Shown: positions 17,477 through 27,573 of the stretch, piece after piece | Layout of the letters: each line of letters begins with the position of its first letter | Numbering within the stretch: the stretch's first letter is position 1 | Source of the DNA: Verrucomicrobium sp. BvORR034 | Lineage (GTDB): Bacteria; Verrucomicrobiota; Verrucomicrobiia; Verrucomicrobiales; Verrucomicrobiaceae | Reading direction: 5' to 3' | Assembly (NCBI RefSeq): GCF_000739635.1 | Contig: NZ_BATQ01000012.1 | Coordinates: 39,383-103,382 of the forward strand | DNA: 64,000 nucleotides | Notes under the pieces: model-generated | Told to the model about the DNA's origin: nothing | Databases searched by the model: none | The model's input: the letters and a program-made list of their open reading frames with translations, nothing else | Position numbers and translations under genes: made by a program

Positions 17477-17976
17477 CGGATCGACGCGGCACGAATTTTA
17501 TGTTCCACCTGGTTCCGTGCCAGCTCATGGACCCGGGGCTCCTGAGACCGCAAAGCATCGGTGATCGCGAGCCATTCATACAAGCAGAGATCCATCGTCG
17601 CTGCATGAGGTGCAGAGGGGTAGAGGGGTATGATCGAGATTCCCCGGACCGTGCCGTAAGGTGAGGGCCAAACGGGCGGCATCCCTTGATCCTCCATCAG
17701 AATCTGGTCAGCAATCGGTGCCGCCGCGTAGGAAGTTGGCATACCCGTGGCAGGGGGGCCGGGTTCGAGCGGCAGGACCAGCGGGAGTGCGTAAACGATT
17801 AGGTCATGCAAATTTCTCCAGACTGGTCCAGGATGACTGTCCCGGGTGAGGAGACGACATTGCTGCGCTCTTCGGACGGCTGCATGTGTTTCGGACGCGC
17901 TCATGCCCAGAGAGCTGGCAAGTGCCGCGTACGTCACGTTTGCAGACAACGAAGCCACCTTAAGTGAGACGAGCAC
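17473..17976 (-). CDS. Winged-helix, antitoxin-like protein
   Basis: The 167-residue protein has an N-terminal HTH (about 1-45: LVSLKVASLSANVTYAALAS then SETHAAVRRAQQCRLL) typical of MarR/AbiEi-like antitoxin regulators, followed by a domain of unknown fold. The only in-frame start is a GTG. Homologues usually begin a few residues earlier with a xPQDVL motif, and here NPQD is encoded directly upstream but without a start codon before an in-frame TGA, so the true N-terminus may be damaged. It precedes and overlaps the nucleotidyltransferase gene. A palindrome at 18010-18026 could be its operator. Confidence 0.55.
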   Translation of the reverse strand: MLVSLKVASLSANVTYAALASSLGMSASETHAAVRRAQQCRLLTRDSHPGPVWRNLHDLIVYALPLVLPLEPGPPATGMPTSYAAAPIADQILMEDQGMPPVWPSPYGTVRGISIIPLYPSAPHAATMDLCLYEWLAITDALRSQEPRVHELARNQVEHKIRAASIR

Positions 17977-18009
17977 GTCTTGGGGGTTTAAGCGTCACAC
18001 CTCATGTTT

Positions 18010-18026
18010 ATTCGCAATTCGCGAAT
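18010..18026. promoter_or_regulatory. Palindromic operator candidate upstream of the antitoxin-like gene
   Basis: ATTCGC and GCGAAT arms flank a 5-bp spacer, and a perfect 10-bp palindrome ATTCGCGAAT is nested at 18017-18026. The element lies 34 bp upstream of the GTG at 17976. Antitoxins of this type commonly autorepress through inverted repeats. The role here is inferred. Confidence 0.35.
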
Positions 18027-18061
18027 GGCGCAAAGAGATTTAAAGTGGAGTCAACTACAAC

Positions 18062-18457
18062 TTATTCCTCACATCCCTTCTCCAGGTCTTTCAACTGGTG
18101 ATCCAGTGCGCCCACGGACATCTGGATTTCAATCAAAGAGAGGACAAGGGAGGTGATCATGGTCAACAGACTGAGCCCAAAGAGGATCTTGCCGGCGGTG
18201 TCCCAGCCGAAGAAGAGGACGAGCATGCACACCGTGCAAATCAGGATGCTGAGGACTCCGAAGAACTGCATGTCGCGGATGAGCTTGATCCGGCGGCGCA
18301 GATTGTGGATCTGCTTCAGGTAGATGGGGTCTGCGGACGTCTTGTAGCTGGCGTGCAGAGCACGGACCACGCTGGCGAGGCCGAGGAACCGGTTGGTGTA
18401 GGCCAGCAGGAGGAGGGAGATGGCCGGGAAGATGAGAGCGGGGGTGGTGAGCGTCAT
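18062..18457 (-). CDS. DUF2721 family membrane protein
   Basis: The 131-residue protein has an N-terminal helix in the family signature LTTPALIFPAISLLLLAYTN (residues 3-22), a cytoplasmic charged segment around LKQIHNLRRRIKLIRDMQFF, then two closely spaced transmembrane helices (about 68-110) and an acidic tail. Function of DUF2721 is unknown. The ATG at 18457 places the signature at the very N-terminus, as in other members. An upstream in-frame ATG at 18505 would add 16 unlikely residues. It lies downstream of the histidine kinase gene on the same strand. Confidence 0.8.
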   Translation of the reverse strand: MTLTTPALIFPAISLLLLAYTNRFLGLASVVRALHASYKTSADPIYLKQIHNLRRRIKLIRDMQFFGVLSILICTVCMLVLFFGWDTAGKILFGLSLLTMITSLVLSLIEIQMSVGALDHQLKDLEKGCEE

Positions 18458-18557
18458 AACATGAGGCACGGGCGGCTGAGATCTGGTCAGAACCAGCTGC
18501 CGCACAGCTTACGCCAGCGGGAATCGTGCCTCAATGCCGGTTTCCCGCTCGGACCGG

Positions 18558-21068
<2,511 letters not shown>

Positions 21069-21119
21069 GAAATCACCTGACGGCTATCTGTCGGTACGAG
21101 TTGTTAACCTGGAATTCGG

Positions 21120-21578
21120 TCACTGAAACGGGAGGACGGCGTTTGGCAAAATGCGAAGCACCATCTCCGCGAGCGCGCGGGGAGTGTAGGGCTTGGGAAG
21201 CACGTCATCAAATCCCATACGCCGGCAGCTTGCGATGCTCTCCTCATCAACAAAGAAACCGCTGCAGGCGATGACGGGGATGCCCGGCTGGATGATGCGG
21301 AGCGCCTCAAGTGCCTCCATGCCGGACATGCCTCCGGGGAGCACCAGATCGAGGATCAACAGATCAATTTTAGTGTGGTGCAGGACACAGTATCTGAGAA
21401 TCTGCGCGGCCTCCTCGGCGCTGCTGGCACTCAGGACCTCCCAGCGGTGGGAAGTGAGGATCGTGCTGGCCAGGGCACGGAGCACCGGTTCATCGTCCAC
21501 CAGCAGGATGCGCCCTCTGAACGCCGGCATGGTCGCCTGGGGCTCAGGGTTTTCAGGAATGGGGGCAGCTAAGCTCAT
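21120..21578 (-). CDS. Single-domain response regulator
   Basis: The 152-residue protein is one CheY-like receiver: the acidic pocket in ILLVDDEPVL, the phospho-acceptor Asp in LLILDLVLPGG, the conserved Ser in VIACSGF, and Lys in VLPKPYTPRALAEMV. No output domain is present, so it must act through a partner protein. The ATG at 21578 lies 10 bp after the stop of the GspE-type ATPase gene, and the upstream extension overlaps that gene. The tight link to the ATPase suggests a role in controlling pilus/secretion activity, possibly as a phosphate acceptor for the neighbouring hybrid kinase. Confidence 0.88.
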   Translation of the reverse strand: MSLAAPIPENPEPQATMPAFRGRILLVDDEPVLRALASTILTSHRWEVLSASSAEEAAQILRYCVLHHTKIDLLILDLVLPGGMSGMEALEALRIIQPGIPVIACSGFFVDEESIASCRRMGFDDVLPKPYTPRALAEMVLRILPNAVLPFQ

Positions 21579-21588
21579 GGGCAGGGTC

Positions 21589-23742
21589 TTAAATGGCGGT
21601 GTAGGAGAGGCAGCGGATTTCGTCCAATGTCGTGTTGCCAGCAAGGAACTGCAACAGACCCTCCTGATAAAGTGTGCGGAAACCTTGGGTGAGTGCAGCG
21701 GCGCGCAAGGCGGAAAGCGGGGCGGCGGCCTCCACCAGATCGCGGATCTCGTCGCTTACTTCGCAGAGTTCCATGAGGGCAATTCGACCGCTGTAGCCGG
21801 TGCCATGGCACTCGTCGCAGCCCACCTTTTCATACACCGGTTGGGTGAGCGCGTGCGTGATGGCTCCCTGTTTGAACAGGTGCTCCTGGATCTCGCGCGA
21901 GGCGGCGACCGGACGTTTGCAGTATCCACAGAGTTTTCGCACCAGCCGCTGGGCCTGACTGAGCGCAAGAGAATCGGCGAGCAAATACTTCTCCACACCC
22001 ATGGAGAGAAGGCGGGAGACAGCCCGCAGGGAATCGTTCGCGTGCAGGGTGGTCAGCACGAGGTGGCCGGTGAGAGAGGCGTTCACCGCCGCCTGGGCGG
22101 TCTCGGTGTCACGGGATTCCCCAATCAGGATGATGTCAGGGTCAGCCCGCAGCAGAGCCCGGAGGCCGTTGGCAAAGTCCAGGCCGTACACAGGGTTGGT
22201 CTGCGTCTGGTTGATACCCTCCACCTCATACTCGATCGGATCTTCGATCGTCTGGATATTGACGTCTACCTCGTTCACGCTGTTGAGCAGCGCATAGAGG
22301 GTGGTCGTTTTACCTGAACCGGTAGGGCCGGTCACCAGCACCAGGCCCTGGTCCCGGCGCATCACGCGGGTAAAGATGTCCTGCTGGCGCTGGCTGAGGT
22401 TAAAGTCGCTGAGGTGACGCACGCCGTCCTGCTTGTCCAGGAAACGCATGATGACCTTCTGGAACTCCCGTCGCGTCGGAATGGCGGCCACACGAACATC
22501 CAGGCGACGTCGGCCGAGGCGCATGGCAAAGCGGCCGTCCTGCGCCTCCTGCCGCGTCTGGCTCATGTTGGAATAGTTTTTGACCAGTGCAACGAACCGG
22601 GAGAGCAGCTCCTCGGAAGCTGTGAGAATGACCTTGAGGTTGCCGTCGATACGGGCCCGGAACCGGGTCACGTTGTGAAACTTCTCAATGTGAAGGTCAC
22701 TGGCCCGGCATCGGATGGAGGTGAAAAGCGCCCAGTGCATGAGCTCCTCAGCCGAGTGGTTTGGGTTCTGTGGATTGACTCGCGCCATATCCTCGGCGCT
22801 GATCTCCACCACATCACTCTCCTCCCGCTCTGCCAGATTCGTTTCCTCCACCTTGGCGACCGAGTTGGGGTCGAAGTTGGCGGCGGCCCTGCCGATGGCC
22901 TCCCGGATGGCGGCTGGATCAGCCAGCACGGGGATGATCTTGCCGGATTCATTGCCAAGGGAGAGCCACTCGTCCTCAAAGGCATAGTTGTCCGGAGTTT
23001 CGCTCAGCAGGTAGATGCAATGCCGCCCTGCATAGAGCGGATACACGTTGAAGCGCTCCAGCAGGTGATGGGGGAACAACTGCTGCCGGGGTGCTTCCTG
23101 GGCGTTGTAAACCTGCGCCTTGCCGTCCGTGGTCAGGTAGCGGAGCGCCACTCCCAGATTGCGCTGTAGTCCGTTGAAGTCGGCAACGCCAGGCGCCTGC
23201 TTCTTGTCTCTGAGCACGGCGTAGTAGCCGCGCAGGCGAGTTGCATCCGAGGGTTCGTAAGGATAATTCTTGAGCAGCCATTCGAACGCCGCATCCAGGC
23301 CCCCCTCACTCAGGCGGGGTACCTCCAGCTTTTCCAAAGGGTTCTCCTGAGGAATGGGATTCTGCTGGCAGCGGTTGGCAAAATCCTGCCGCGTCTTCTG
23401 ATACTGATCTTTGGAAATAAGGACCCGCACCGTGAGGGTGGGAGGCACGCCCCAGTTGTCCGTGGCCTTGGGGTTGAAATGGGCCATGATCAGCAACGGT
23501 CCGAGCGTCGCCACTGGCAGCCAGGGATCTGCCGTGTACGGCATCCGGCCCAGCTTTCTGAGAATGCGTTCCGCCTCCGGGGGACAACTCTCGCGCAACA
23601 GGTTCACCGGCACCAGACCGTTTTGCAATGCCACCCCTTCGATGGTCATCACCAGCGATTCCTTCACGCCTACAGGCTCCGTACCTGGAGCGGAGGCACT
23701 GGTGGCAAAACTGAGAGGTGACGACTGCGGGGCGACGGACAT
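21589..23742 (-). CDS. GspE/PilB-type assembly ATPase
   Basis: The 717-residue cytoplasmic ATPase would power pseudopilus or pilus extension. The roughly 340-residue N-terminal region resembles no GspE N-domain that I can identify with confidence. The C-terminal motor is clear: SDLHIEKF, GRFAMRLGRRRLDVRV, Walker A GPTGSGKTTT (about 471-480), Asp box TIEDPIEYE, Walker B region DPDIILIGESRD, His box LTTLHANDS, and the tetracysteine zinc motif CGYC/CDECHGTGYSGR. In the Walker B region the usual GEIRD is GESRD. It is preceded by four prepilin-like genes and followed by a response regulator gene, all on the same strand. Confidence 0.93.
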   Translation of the reverse strand: MSVAPQSSPLSFATSASAPGTEPVGVKESLVMTIEGVALQNGLVPVNLLRESCPPEAERILRKLGRMPYTADPWLPVATLGPLLIMAHFNPKATDNWGVPPTLTVRVLISKDQYQKTRQDFANRCQQNPIPQENPLEKLEVPRLSEGGLDAAFEWLLKNYPYEPSDATRLRGYYAVLRDKKQAPGVADFNGLQRNLGVALRYLTTDGKAQVYNAQEAPRQQLFPHHLLERFNVYPLYAGRHCIYLLSETPDNYAFEDEWLSLGNESGKIIPVLADPAAIREAIGRAAANFDPNSVAKVEETNLAEREESDVVEISAEDMARVNPQNPNHSAEELMHWALFTSIRCRASDLHIEKFHNVTRFRARIDGNLKVILTASEELLSRFVALVKNYSNMSQTRQEAQDGRFAMRLGRRRLDVRVAAIPTRREFQKVIMRFLDKQDGVRHLSDFNLSQRQQDIFTRVMRRDQGLVLVTGPTGSGKTTTLYALLNSVNEVDVNIQTIEDPIEYEVEGINQTQTNPVYGLDFANGLRALLRADPDIILIGESRDTETAQAAVNASLTGHLVLTTLHANDSLRAVSRLLSMGVEKYLLADSLALSQAQRLVRKLCGYCKRPVAASREIQEHLFKQGAITHALTQPVYEKVGCDECHGTGYSGRIALMELCEVSDEIRDLVEAAAPLSALRAAALTQGFRTLYQEGLLQFLAGNTTLDEIRCLSYTAI

Positions 23743-23781
23743 GAGGAGGCTCGGGAAATCGGAGAATAGAGATGCTGTGAG

Positions 23782-24285
23782 CTACTTTCCGGCCATCGTG
23801 AAGTTTGGCGGAAAAACAAAGGCCGTGCCGAGATCAGAGCCGTCGAAGTTAACCTTCAGTCCGGTGCCTGCCTCGCCAGGTGGGATCATCTTGTAGATGG
23901 TGCCTGTCCACATCAACCGATAGTCATCAGCGCTGCTGGAAATATCGGGATTCCAGTCATTGCGCATGTAGGGGGAGCCTGGCTTGGGATTGTCCGGGTT
24001 GCGATATTGCATGGTCCGCAGGATGAGGATTTCATCCTGTCCGGAGGGGGCCACGCCAGTGAAGAGCAATTCATAGTTGCTCATGTTGAACCGGTGTACG
24101 GCCGTGTTCAGCGTTTCGAGTGCGTTCTTGGCGATGGCAGCGCGAGAGCTTTCCGTCATGTCGCTGAACCTTGGAATGGCGACTGCCGCGATCACAGCAA
24201 TCACAGCGATGACGATGATGAGCTCGATAATGCTGATGCCAGCTTTCCCTCGTTTGTCCCTTGCCGATGTCCGTGTTCCCTTCAT
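23782..24285 (-). CDS. Type IV pilin/pseudopilin-like protein
   Basis: The 167-residue protein has a class III prepilin leader, basic KRGKAG, with predicted cleavage before ISIIELIIVIAVIAVIAAVA. E5 of the mature protein is present, and a single hydrophobic helix is followed by a globular domain. It would be processed by a prepilin peptidase encoded elsewhere and assembled in the inner membrane. I use ATG 24285. A TTG at 24303 would add six residues. It is the last of four consecutive prepilin genes, 39 bp before the ATPase gene. Confidence 0.85.
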   Translation of the reverse strand: MKGTRTSARDKRGKAGISIIELIIVIAVIAVIAAVAIPRFSDMTESSRAAIAKNALETLNTAVHRFNMSNYELLFTGVAPSGQDEILILRTMQYRNPDNPKPGSPYMRNDWNPDISSSADDYRLMWTGTIYKMIPPGEAGTGLKVNFDGSDLGTAFVFPPNFTMAGK

Positions 24286-24310
24286 GGCAGCGTTCGAGGT
24301 CAAATTGATC

Positions 24311-24718
24311 CTAGTAACTGATAACTGTGGTGCCCTGCTTAAGTGTGACTTTGGCGAGGGGGTCGATCGTTCGGAACGTAATCGAGTAACCGTTGGGGAT
24401 GAAATCAGTCAGGTTCGTCTCGGAGAAGGAGATGTAGGGGGCGATCTTGGCGTACTTGAGCTGGTCAGTAGTTGCGGCAGTCCAGTCGGCCACGGCCTGA
24501 GTGCGTCCGCGCACCTGGATGAAAGTGGCCATGCCCATGTTGATTGACTCCGCGCGGGCGATGGCGACGTTGCGCTCGCTGTCACCTCGCATCTTAATCA
24601 AGTTCGGGATGGCCAGGAAGGCAATGATGCCGATGATTGCCACTGCTGCCAGCATCTCGACGAGCGAAAAGGCGGGTTGCCATTGACCGTGACGCCGGAG
24701 GGAAAGGTTGCTTTGCAT
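24311..24718 (-). CDS. Type IV pilin/pseudopilin-like protein
   Basis: The 135-residue prepilin has the leader MQSNLSLRRHGQWQPA followed by FSLVEMLAAVAIIGIIAFLA. Glu is at mature position 5. The residue before the cleavage site is Ala where Gly is usual, which is tolerated by some peptidases but worth noting. A small C-terminal domain ends in VTLKQGTTVISY. It starts 14 bp after the preceding prepilin gene. Confidence 0.85.
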   Translation of the reverse strand: MQSNLSLRRHGQWQPAFSLVEMLAAVAIIGIIAFLAIPNLIKMRGDSERNVAIARAESINMGMATFIQVRGRTQAVADWTAATTDQLKYAKIAPYISFSETNLTDFIPNGYSITFRTIDPLAKVTLKQGTTVISY

Positions 24719-24732
24719 AAGCCGGATTTCGG

Positions 24733-25203
24733 TTACTCGGCAGTGAGGAGCACCTGCGGATAGCTGCCTGATGCCCAGGTGGGCAGGGTGATGTACTGCT
24801 TGGTCGCAGTGAGTGCCTCGCTCTTGATCTTGTCCGAGTTGGTCGTGGTGTTGAAGAAGTGATTCTTCGTGGGGTCGTCAAGATAGCTAGCGACCAGATT
24901 AAGCCGGGCCAGAGACGTGGTGCGACTGTTGTAGTCCGTGCGAATTTCTTCGACGGTCCGGAGTTTTGCGCTGCCTGTGGCGGCATTGATGACATTCACC
25001 CGGTTGGTATCTCCATTGACCCAGGCATTAACAGCATTTTGGATGGCTGCTTGCTGCTGACGGGCAATGGTGCGGCTGGTGTCGGTCGTAGCGCTGGAAA
25101 AAGCACTGATCAACACCCCTGCCATGATCGATAGGATGGCAATCGTTACCAACGCTTCAACCAGGGTGAAACCGGACCGTGAGTGGCGGAAGTGTGTGTT
25201 CAT
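24733..25203 (-). CDS. Type IV pilin/pseudopilin-like protein
   Basis: The 156-residue prepilin has a short basic leader MNTHFRHSRSG and the cleaved helix FTLVEALVTIAILSIMAGVL, with E5 present. The soluble part is mostly helical and polar, with no recognisable subclass signature. It lies 90 bp downstream of the probable major pseudopilin gene, with an RNA hairpin in the gap. A weak TAGGGT precedes the ATG. Confidence 0.85.
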   Translation of the reverse strand: MNTHFRHSRSGFTLVEALVTIAILSIMAGVLISAFSSATTDTSRTIARQQQAAIQNAVNAWVNGDTNRVNVINAATGSAKLRTVEEIRTDYNSRTTSLARLNLVASYLDDPTKNHFFNTTTNSDKIKSEALTATKQYITLPTWASGSYPQVLLTAE

Positions 25204-25239
25204 GGCTACCCTAACGGATCAACCAACTCAAAATGAGGC

Positions 25240-25266
25240 GGGCTCAATGGATTGACCAGCGAGCCC
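25240..25266 (-). other. Intercistronic hairpin after the major pseudopilin gene
   Basis: GGGCTC/GAGCCC arms (25240-25245 with 25261-25266) enclose a 15-nt loop in the gap between the prepilin genes at 25294 and 25203. There is no T run. It may stabilise or attenuate the transcript so that the first prepilin is made in excess, but this is inferred only from position. Confidence 0.25.
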
Positions 25267-25293
25267 GCGCTGTGTGCAAACTCAGGCGCGACC

Positions 25294-25686
25294 TTAGTCA
25301 CCCTTCACATAGCCGTAAACCCCAGTGGTGGCGTCTTTCTTGATGTAAGCCACGGCGGCAGTTTGCTCCGTTGCGCTGAGGCCGGGAACTTGGAAGACTT
25401 TGTCTTTGAAGGCACCGGCTGTTACCTTGTCGCCTTTAACGACCTTGGAAACCAGATCCGTTTCACTTGCTGCCTTCCAGTCGATACCGGCAGCAATGCC
25501 AGCTTGATACACCGAGATGATGTTCTGCGCATTGCGCTGGCTCTTGGTCTTGTCAGCCGCATCGTTGATGCCGCTGATGCTGGGGATGGCGATGGCGGCG
25601 ATCACACCGATAACGGCGATAACGACGAGCATTTCGATAAGGCTGAAGCCCTTGGCAATGATGTTTTTTGGCGCTGTGTTTTTCAT
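25294..25686 (-). CDS. Probable major pseudopilin (GspG/PilA-like)
   Basis: The 130-residue prepilin has leader MKNTAPKNIIAKG and mature N-terminus FSLIEMLVVIAVIGVIAAIA, with E5 present. The compact C-terminal domain, with the Lys/Ala-rich KGDKVTAGAFKDKVFQVPGL stretch, fits a small major pilin subunit. Its own strong promoter-like element and AT-rich leader, unlike the tightly packed genes around it, support high expression. Whether it is a GspG- or a PilA-type subunit cannot be decided from sequence. Confidence 0.88.
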   Translation of the reverse strand: MKNTAPKNIIAKGFSLIEMLVVIAVIGVIAAIAIPSISGINDAADKTKSQRNAQNIISVYQAGIAAGIDWKAASETDLVSKVVKGDKVTAGAFKDKVFQVPGLSATEQTAAVAYIKKDATTGVYGYVKGD

Positions 25687-25768
25687 AGGTAGGGTTGTCT
25701 GAGTTTCTTGTTTAGGGAGTACTGAGGAAAGTGTTTAGCCAGATCGATCATTTATGATAACAGTGGGA

Positions 25769-25796
25769 ATTCTATCATTTCTTAGATAATCGTCAA
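25769..25796 (-). promoter_or_regulatory. Promoter candidate for the major pseudopilin gene
   Basis: On the minus strand, TTGACG (complement of 25791-25796) and TAGAAT (complement of 25769-25774) are separated by 16 bp in an AT-rich 193-bp gap. The predicted leader is about 75 nt to the ATG at 25686. It would split the block into two transcription units. Confidence 0.55.
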
Positions 25797-25879
25797 CTCA
25801 AAATTATAATTGTTGCAGTGAGTTTGGTAAAATTTGGCAATCTGGCTGTGTGAACAATAAGTTTCGGTCCATTTGATTC

Positions 25880-27109
25880 TCATTTTCGACCGGGAAGGAT
25901 GGCGTCACCTAGGTTGAAGATCGGCCCATAGATGGCGTACACGAGAAATCCCACCATCAGGCCGAGGATCATCATCGTGAGGGGTTCGATAATCTTGTCG
26001 ACTTGGTTGGCGAGGGTATCGAGTTCGTCCTCGTAGTCGTCGGCGATCTCGTTGAGCATCTCCGTGCCGGCACCTGTTTCCGAGGCGAGCTCGATGAGGC
26101 CGCAGATGGTGCGCCCATCGTCGCCCAGCCAATGTGACTCAATGAGGAATGATTCGTGCATCGTGCGTCCGACGTTGATGTGGCCCGCCAGACGCTCGAA
26201 AAATTCGCGGTAGTGCCAATGCCAGGAGGCTTCGGCGGTGATGGCCAGAGCGTTTGAAAGCCGGACGTTTGCCTCCAGCAACATGGCCAAACAGCGGAAA
26301 CTGACGGCAGACGCGGACTTCCGGACCAAGTTGGAAATGATAGGTAGCTTGAGGAAGAGCGTTTGGGCGGTTCGCGTGCTCGTCATGCGTCCCCAGTTCT
26401 TGAAGAACATGACCAGCCCGCCGATGGGGATGGCTAGCGTCCAAGGCTGATGAATCAGCGTCTCGGACATGAACACGAGCGCCTTGGTGCCAAGGGGAAG
26501 CGGTACTTTAAGGGAGGTGTAGAGCTTCTGCATCGCTGGAACCAGCGTGTAGCTCATGATGATGATGACCCCAATTCCCAAAGTGACCACCACTCCAGGA
26601 TAGATCATCCCAGATTTCAGCTTTTTGATGATTCGCGCAGTCTTCTTCTGGGCTGATCCGATTCGTCGGCAGACGGTGGAAAGCTGACCCGCTTCCTCAC
26701 CGGCGATGATGAGGCTCAGCAGCTCCTTGGGGAAAACGGAGGGATGCTTGGCAATGGCGTCACTGAACTTCTCCCCAATGGACAGATCATAGACCAGTTC
26801 CGCAATCACCCCGCGGTACCTGGGCGACTTCACACGGTTCGCCTGGAGTTGCAGGCTCTTGATCATGCCGATGTTTCGCTCCAGACAGCGGGCCAGGCCG
26901 TTGAAGAATACCACCCGGTCATCCAGGTTTTCCCTCGGCAGGGTCATCTTGTGAACCGTCTCATCCAGGCCCACAATGTCCTCGATGGTGGCAGTTTCGG
27001 CCCCTGACATGCCGGACCCGATGAGTGCCTTTTCGTGCGTGTCCGTCTCCACGAACGACTCGTGTGTGCCGCCAGTATGGATATTCGTGATGAGGACTTT
27101 CTTGAGCAT
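25880..27109 (-). CDS. GspF/PilC-type inner-membrane platform protein
   Basis: The 409-residue protein has two GspF repeats: an N-terminal cytoplasmic one (about 65-185, with FFNGLARCLERN and IAGEEAGQLSTVCRRI) and a second one (about 265-390, with CLAMLLEANVRLSNAL and SETGAGTEMLNEIADDYEDE). TM helices are near 186-208, 235-255 and 380-402. It would couple the ATPase to the growing pilus or pseudopilus in the inner membrane. It follows the prepilin gene at 27133 by 23 bp and ends the upstream half of the block. Confidence 0.93.
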   Translation of the reverse strand: MLKKVLITNIHTGGTHESFVETDTHEKALIGSGMSGAETATIEDIVGLDETVHKMTLPRENLDDRVVFFNGLARCLERNIGMIKSLQLQANRVKSPRYRGVIAELVYDLSIGEKFSDAIAKHPSVFPKELLSLIIAGEEAGQLSTVCRRIGSAQKKTARIIKKLKSGMIYPGVVVTLGIGVIIIMSYTLVPAMQKLYTSLKVPLPLGTKALVFMSETLIHQPWTLAIPIGGLVMFFKNWGRMTSTRTAQTLFLKLPIISNLVRKSASAVSFRCLAMLLEANVRLSNALAITAEASWHWHYREFFERLAGHINVGRTMHESFLIESHWLGDDGRTICGLIELASETGAGTEMLNEIADDYEDELDTLANQVDKIIEPLTMMILGLMVGFLVYAIYGPIFNLGDAILPGRK

Positions 27110-27132
27110 GGGTATCTAAGGAGGATGGAATC

Positions 27133-27573
27133 TCAGCGAATGCTGGGGCGGTAGACTTCCACTGCGACAGCTTGATGGGCGGTAGAGAGGGGGTTCCGGA
27201 TGGTCACAGAGCAGGTGACATCCTCCAGCGTGCCCATGGAGTTGGCCAGGGCAACGGTGCCTTCGCTGGTGAAACTCACCTGGGTGCCCGGGGCGGTGCC
27301 ATAGGGAACGACAGCGGACTCCAGCATGCTGTTGTTGGTCCCATGGGGCAGCACGGCCAGAACTTCAGCCGGAGTCAGACCCAGTTGCCAGAGACGCGCG
27401 GCATTGTCTTGATAGTTGAGCGCCACGGCCGTGACTTCGGCGGTTTCCCCCTGGAGGTTCATCGTGCCTGCCAGGGAAACGGCACCCCCAATCACTGCTC
27501 CGATCAGGGCAGAGGCAATCATCACTTCGAGAATGGTGTAGCCGCTTTTCCGGCTGTTGCGGTGCGTGTTCAT
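27133..27573 (-). CDS. Type IV pilin/pseudopilin-like protein (minor)
   Basis: The 146-residue prepilin has leader MNTHRNSRKSG and mature N-terminus YTILEVMIASALIGAVIGGA, with E5 present. The small beta-rich C-terminal domain suggests a minor pseudopilin (GspI/PilV-like). Its ATG overlaps the stop of the upstream PilX-like gene by 4 nt (ATGA), indicating translational coupling. Confidence 0.85.
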   Translation of the reverse strand: MNTHRNSRKSGYTILEVMIASALIGAVIGGAVSLAGTMNLQGETAEVTAVALNYQDNAARLWQLGLTPAEVLAVLPHGTNNSMLESAVVPYGTAPGTQVSFTSEGTVALANSMGTLEDVTCSVTIRNPLSTAHQAVAVEVYRPSIR

